A DNA stretch of 64,000 nucleotides from Saccharopolyspora gloriosae (GTDB taxonomy: Bacteria > Actinomycetota > Actinomycetes > Mycobacteriales > Pseudonocardiaceae): NCBI RefSeq assembly GCF_014203325.1, contig NZ_JACHIV010000001.1:1303501-1367500 (forward strand). The letters run 5' to 3'. The stretch's first letter is position 1. Each line of letters starts with the position of its first letter. Of this stretch, positions 62,523 through 64,000 are shown one piece after another. A program made the position numbers and the translations under genes. The notes beneath the pieces are model-generated. The model was not told the DNA's origin. It did not search any database and saw nothing but the letters and a program-made list of their open reading frames with translations.

Positions 62523-64000
62523 ATGTCATCACGTACAGCTGCTTTAGCGCGCGGTACGGCGGTGCTCGCCGCCGTGCTGGTCGCGGGCTCGCTCGCGCCG
62601 GCCGCACTCGCGGAACCGGAATCGCCCGCGCAGCCGCTGCGCACGAACGGCGCCGCCGCCCCGGTTCTCGACTGGAGTCCGTGTGCTGATGCGCCTGGTT
62701 ATGAGTGCGCTACTGCTGAGGTGCCGTTGTCGTATCGGGATCCGTCGGGGCAGCGGATTCGGTTGGCGGTGGGGAAGTTGCCTGCGGTGGATCAGGAGCG
62801 GAAGCTCGGGACGATCTTCTACAACCCTGGTGGTCCGGGCGGTAGCGGGCGGATCGCTCCGGCGTTGACTCCTGAGTTGCATGAGCGGTTCGACATCGTC
62901 GGTTTCGATCCGCGTGGTGTCGGTGACAGCACCGGGTTGAGCTGCTTCACCGAGCCCGGTGACGGTTTCCACGAGGTGGGCTCCTTCCCGGTGACTCCCG
63001 AGCAGGAACGGGTCACGGTCGAGGACACCGCACGTGGAGTCGAGCAGTGCGCCCGGAACGCGGGGCCGCTGCTGCAGCACACCTCGACGGCGAACGTCGC
63101 TCGGGATCTCGACCTGCTGCGGCAGGCGGTGGGGGAGGACCGGCTGGACTACTACGGCATCTCCTACGGCAGTCACCTCGGCACCGTGTACGCGAACCTG
63201 TTCCCGGAACGGGTCGGCTCGGTCGCGATCGACGCGGTGCTCGACCCGATCGAGTGGACCACCGGATACCGCCCGGAAGAAGCGTTCGACCCGTTCAGCT
63301 TCCGGTTGGGCAGCTACGGCGGTGCCCAGCAGGCGCTGCGCACGTTCCTCGACGCGTGCGCCGCCGATGAGCGGTGCGCCTTCCGGGAACCGGGGACCGA
63401 CCTGCTCGGCAAGTACGACGCGCTGCTCGACCGGCTGCTGGCCCAGCCGGTCACGATCACCCAGCCCGACGGGTCTCCGCTGGAGATCACCTACCAGGCG
63501 GCCACGACCAGCACGTTGGGCGCGCTCTACGGCGCCTCGACCTCGCCCCGGCTCGCCGAGTTCCTGCAGCAGCTGCACGAGCTCTCGCTGCCCGGTGCCG
63601 CTGCCGCACCGGCGCCGGTCGTCTCGGTACCGCCTGCTCCGCAAGGCTGGGCGGGCGCCCTGCGAACTGAGCAGGGGCTCAGCGTGATGTGCAACGACAG
63701 CAGCAATCCGGGCAACCCGTGGGTGTGGTCGGACTACGCGCGGCGCGCCGACGAGGTCGGGCGCGGTTTCGGCTCGTACTGGACGTACCTGTCGCTGGGC
63801 TGCGCGAACTGGCCCGGCGGATCCGACGCGGACCGCTACACCGGGCCGTGGGATCGGGAGACCTCGGCTCCGGTGCTGGTCATCGGCAACCGGCAGGGTG
63901 ATCCGGCCACGCCGTACGACGACGCGCGGAAGGTGTCCGAGCTGCTCTCCGACGCGCGGCTGCTCACGCTCGACTCGTTCGGGCACGGCGCCCGCGGGGA
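62523..64000 (+). CDS. Secreted tripeptidyl aminopeptidase-family hydrolase, truncated by the window end
   Basis: The first 492 codons of an exported serine hydrolase, paralogue of the 8.2-kb gene. Signal peptide ALARGTAVLAAVLVAGSLAP ends ALA-E. The oxyanion stretch NPGGPGGSG, DPRGVGDS, nucleophile Ser214 in GISYG, acid in GDPATP and His488 in SFGHGARG are all present, so nearly all of the enzyme is visible; the stop lies beyond 64000. GAGGA seven bases before ATG 62523 fixes the start. Codons from about 62680 to 62960 use many more T-ending choices (GCT, CCT, GAT, GGT, TAT) than the rest of the gene, suggesting a recombined patch. Confidence 0.9.
   Translation, partial: MSSRTAALARGTAVLAAVLVAGSLAPAALAEPESPAQPLRTNGAAAPVLDWSPCADAPGYECATAEVPLSYRDPSGQRIRLAVGKLPAVDQERKLGTIFYNPGGPGGSGRIAPALTPELHERFDIVGFDPRGVGDSTGLSCFTEPGDGFHEVGSFPVTPEQERVTVEDTARGVEQCARNAGPLLQHTSTANVARDLDLLRQAVGEDRLDYYGISYGSHLGTVYANLFPERVGSVAIDAVLDPIEWTTGYRPEEAFDPFSFRLGSYGGAQQALRTFLDACAADERCAFREPGTDLLGKYDALLDRLLAQPVTITQPDGSPLEITYQAATTSTLGALYGASTSPRLAEFLQQLHELSLPGAAAAPAPVVSVPPAPQGWAGALRTEQGLSVMCNDSSNPGNPWVWSDYARRADEVGRGFGSYWTYLSLGCANWPGGSDADRYTGPWDRETSAPVLVIGNRQGDPATPYDDARKVSELLSDARLLTLDSFGHGARG

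Overview
This window is high-GC DNA from an actinobacterium. Several features point to the order Pseudonocardiales, possibly a Saccharopolyspora-like genome: frequent GTG starts, good Shine-Dalgarno sites, an actinobacterial rrn operon with no spacer tRNAs, a conservon, an actinobacterial cytochrome oxidase subunit IV and GlnR-type nitrogen control. From memory, the gene order also follows the Mycobacterium tuberculosis block running from Rv2224c back to Rv2199c: hydrolase, glnA2, glnE, glnA, RDD, DUF4191, lipA/lipB, epimerase, sucB, pepA, ilvE, cobS, cobT, DUF3043, HesB, asnB, ctaC, ctaF. That shared order supports many of the calls. The genus is inferred, not proven.

Layout. 1-4.5 kb: a conservon on the minus strand (CvnA histidine-kinase-like protein, CvnB roadblock, CvnC DUF742, CvnD GTPase) ending in a P450 whose ExxR motif reads ExxW, with the first codons of a probable second P450 at the left edge. 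4.8-8.1 kb: a secreted cyclohexadienyl-dehydratase-like protein and glutamine-dependent NAD synthetase. 8.2-15 kb: a secreted peptidase, glnA2, and a 1232-residue fusion of two glycosyltransferase-like regions, a coiled coil and an FkbM-type methyltransferase. 15-20.7 kb: a complete 16S-23S-5S operon with promoter, boxA sites, a 23S processing stem and a terminator. 20.7-27.8 kb: glutamine amidotransferase, glnE, an SMP-30-like protein and glnA with a well-formed GlnR box. 27.9-41 kb: lipoate and 2-oxoacid dehydrogenase genes (lipA, lipB, sucB, lpd). Here lipA and lipB are separated by about 5 kb of SDR, TetR, F420-type, ArsR and beta-lactamase-like genes. 41-49 kb: OsmC, pepA, permease, ilvE, a BNR-repeat protein and a ubiquitin-like MoaD/ThiS protein. 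49-54.8 kb: cobS-cobT-cobU, an aldo/keto reductase, DUF3043, an A-type Fe-S carrier and an S4 protein. 55-64 kb: a secreted alpha-amylase with a LacI regulator, an M23 peptidase, asnB, ctaC-ctaF, and a second secreted peptidase cut by the window end.

Nitrogen metabolism is the clearest shared theme. GlnA carries the adenylylation tyrosine, GlnE is the modifying enzyme, GlnR should control glnA transcription, and GlnA2 appears to lack the modification site. LipA and LipB lipoylate the two lipoyl domains of SucB, and Lpd reoxidises them.

The most notable non-coding find is a dispersed intergenic element in three copies (about 36.2, 53.1 and 58.5 kb). Each copy has a small hairpin with a GNA loop, a constant linker, and a 17-position outer stem that encloses a constant internal loop and an inner stem. 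The stems change by compensatory substitutions while the internal loop stays almost unchanged, which is the signature of a selected RNA or DNA secondary structure. I do not recognise it as a named family.
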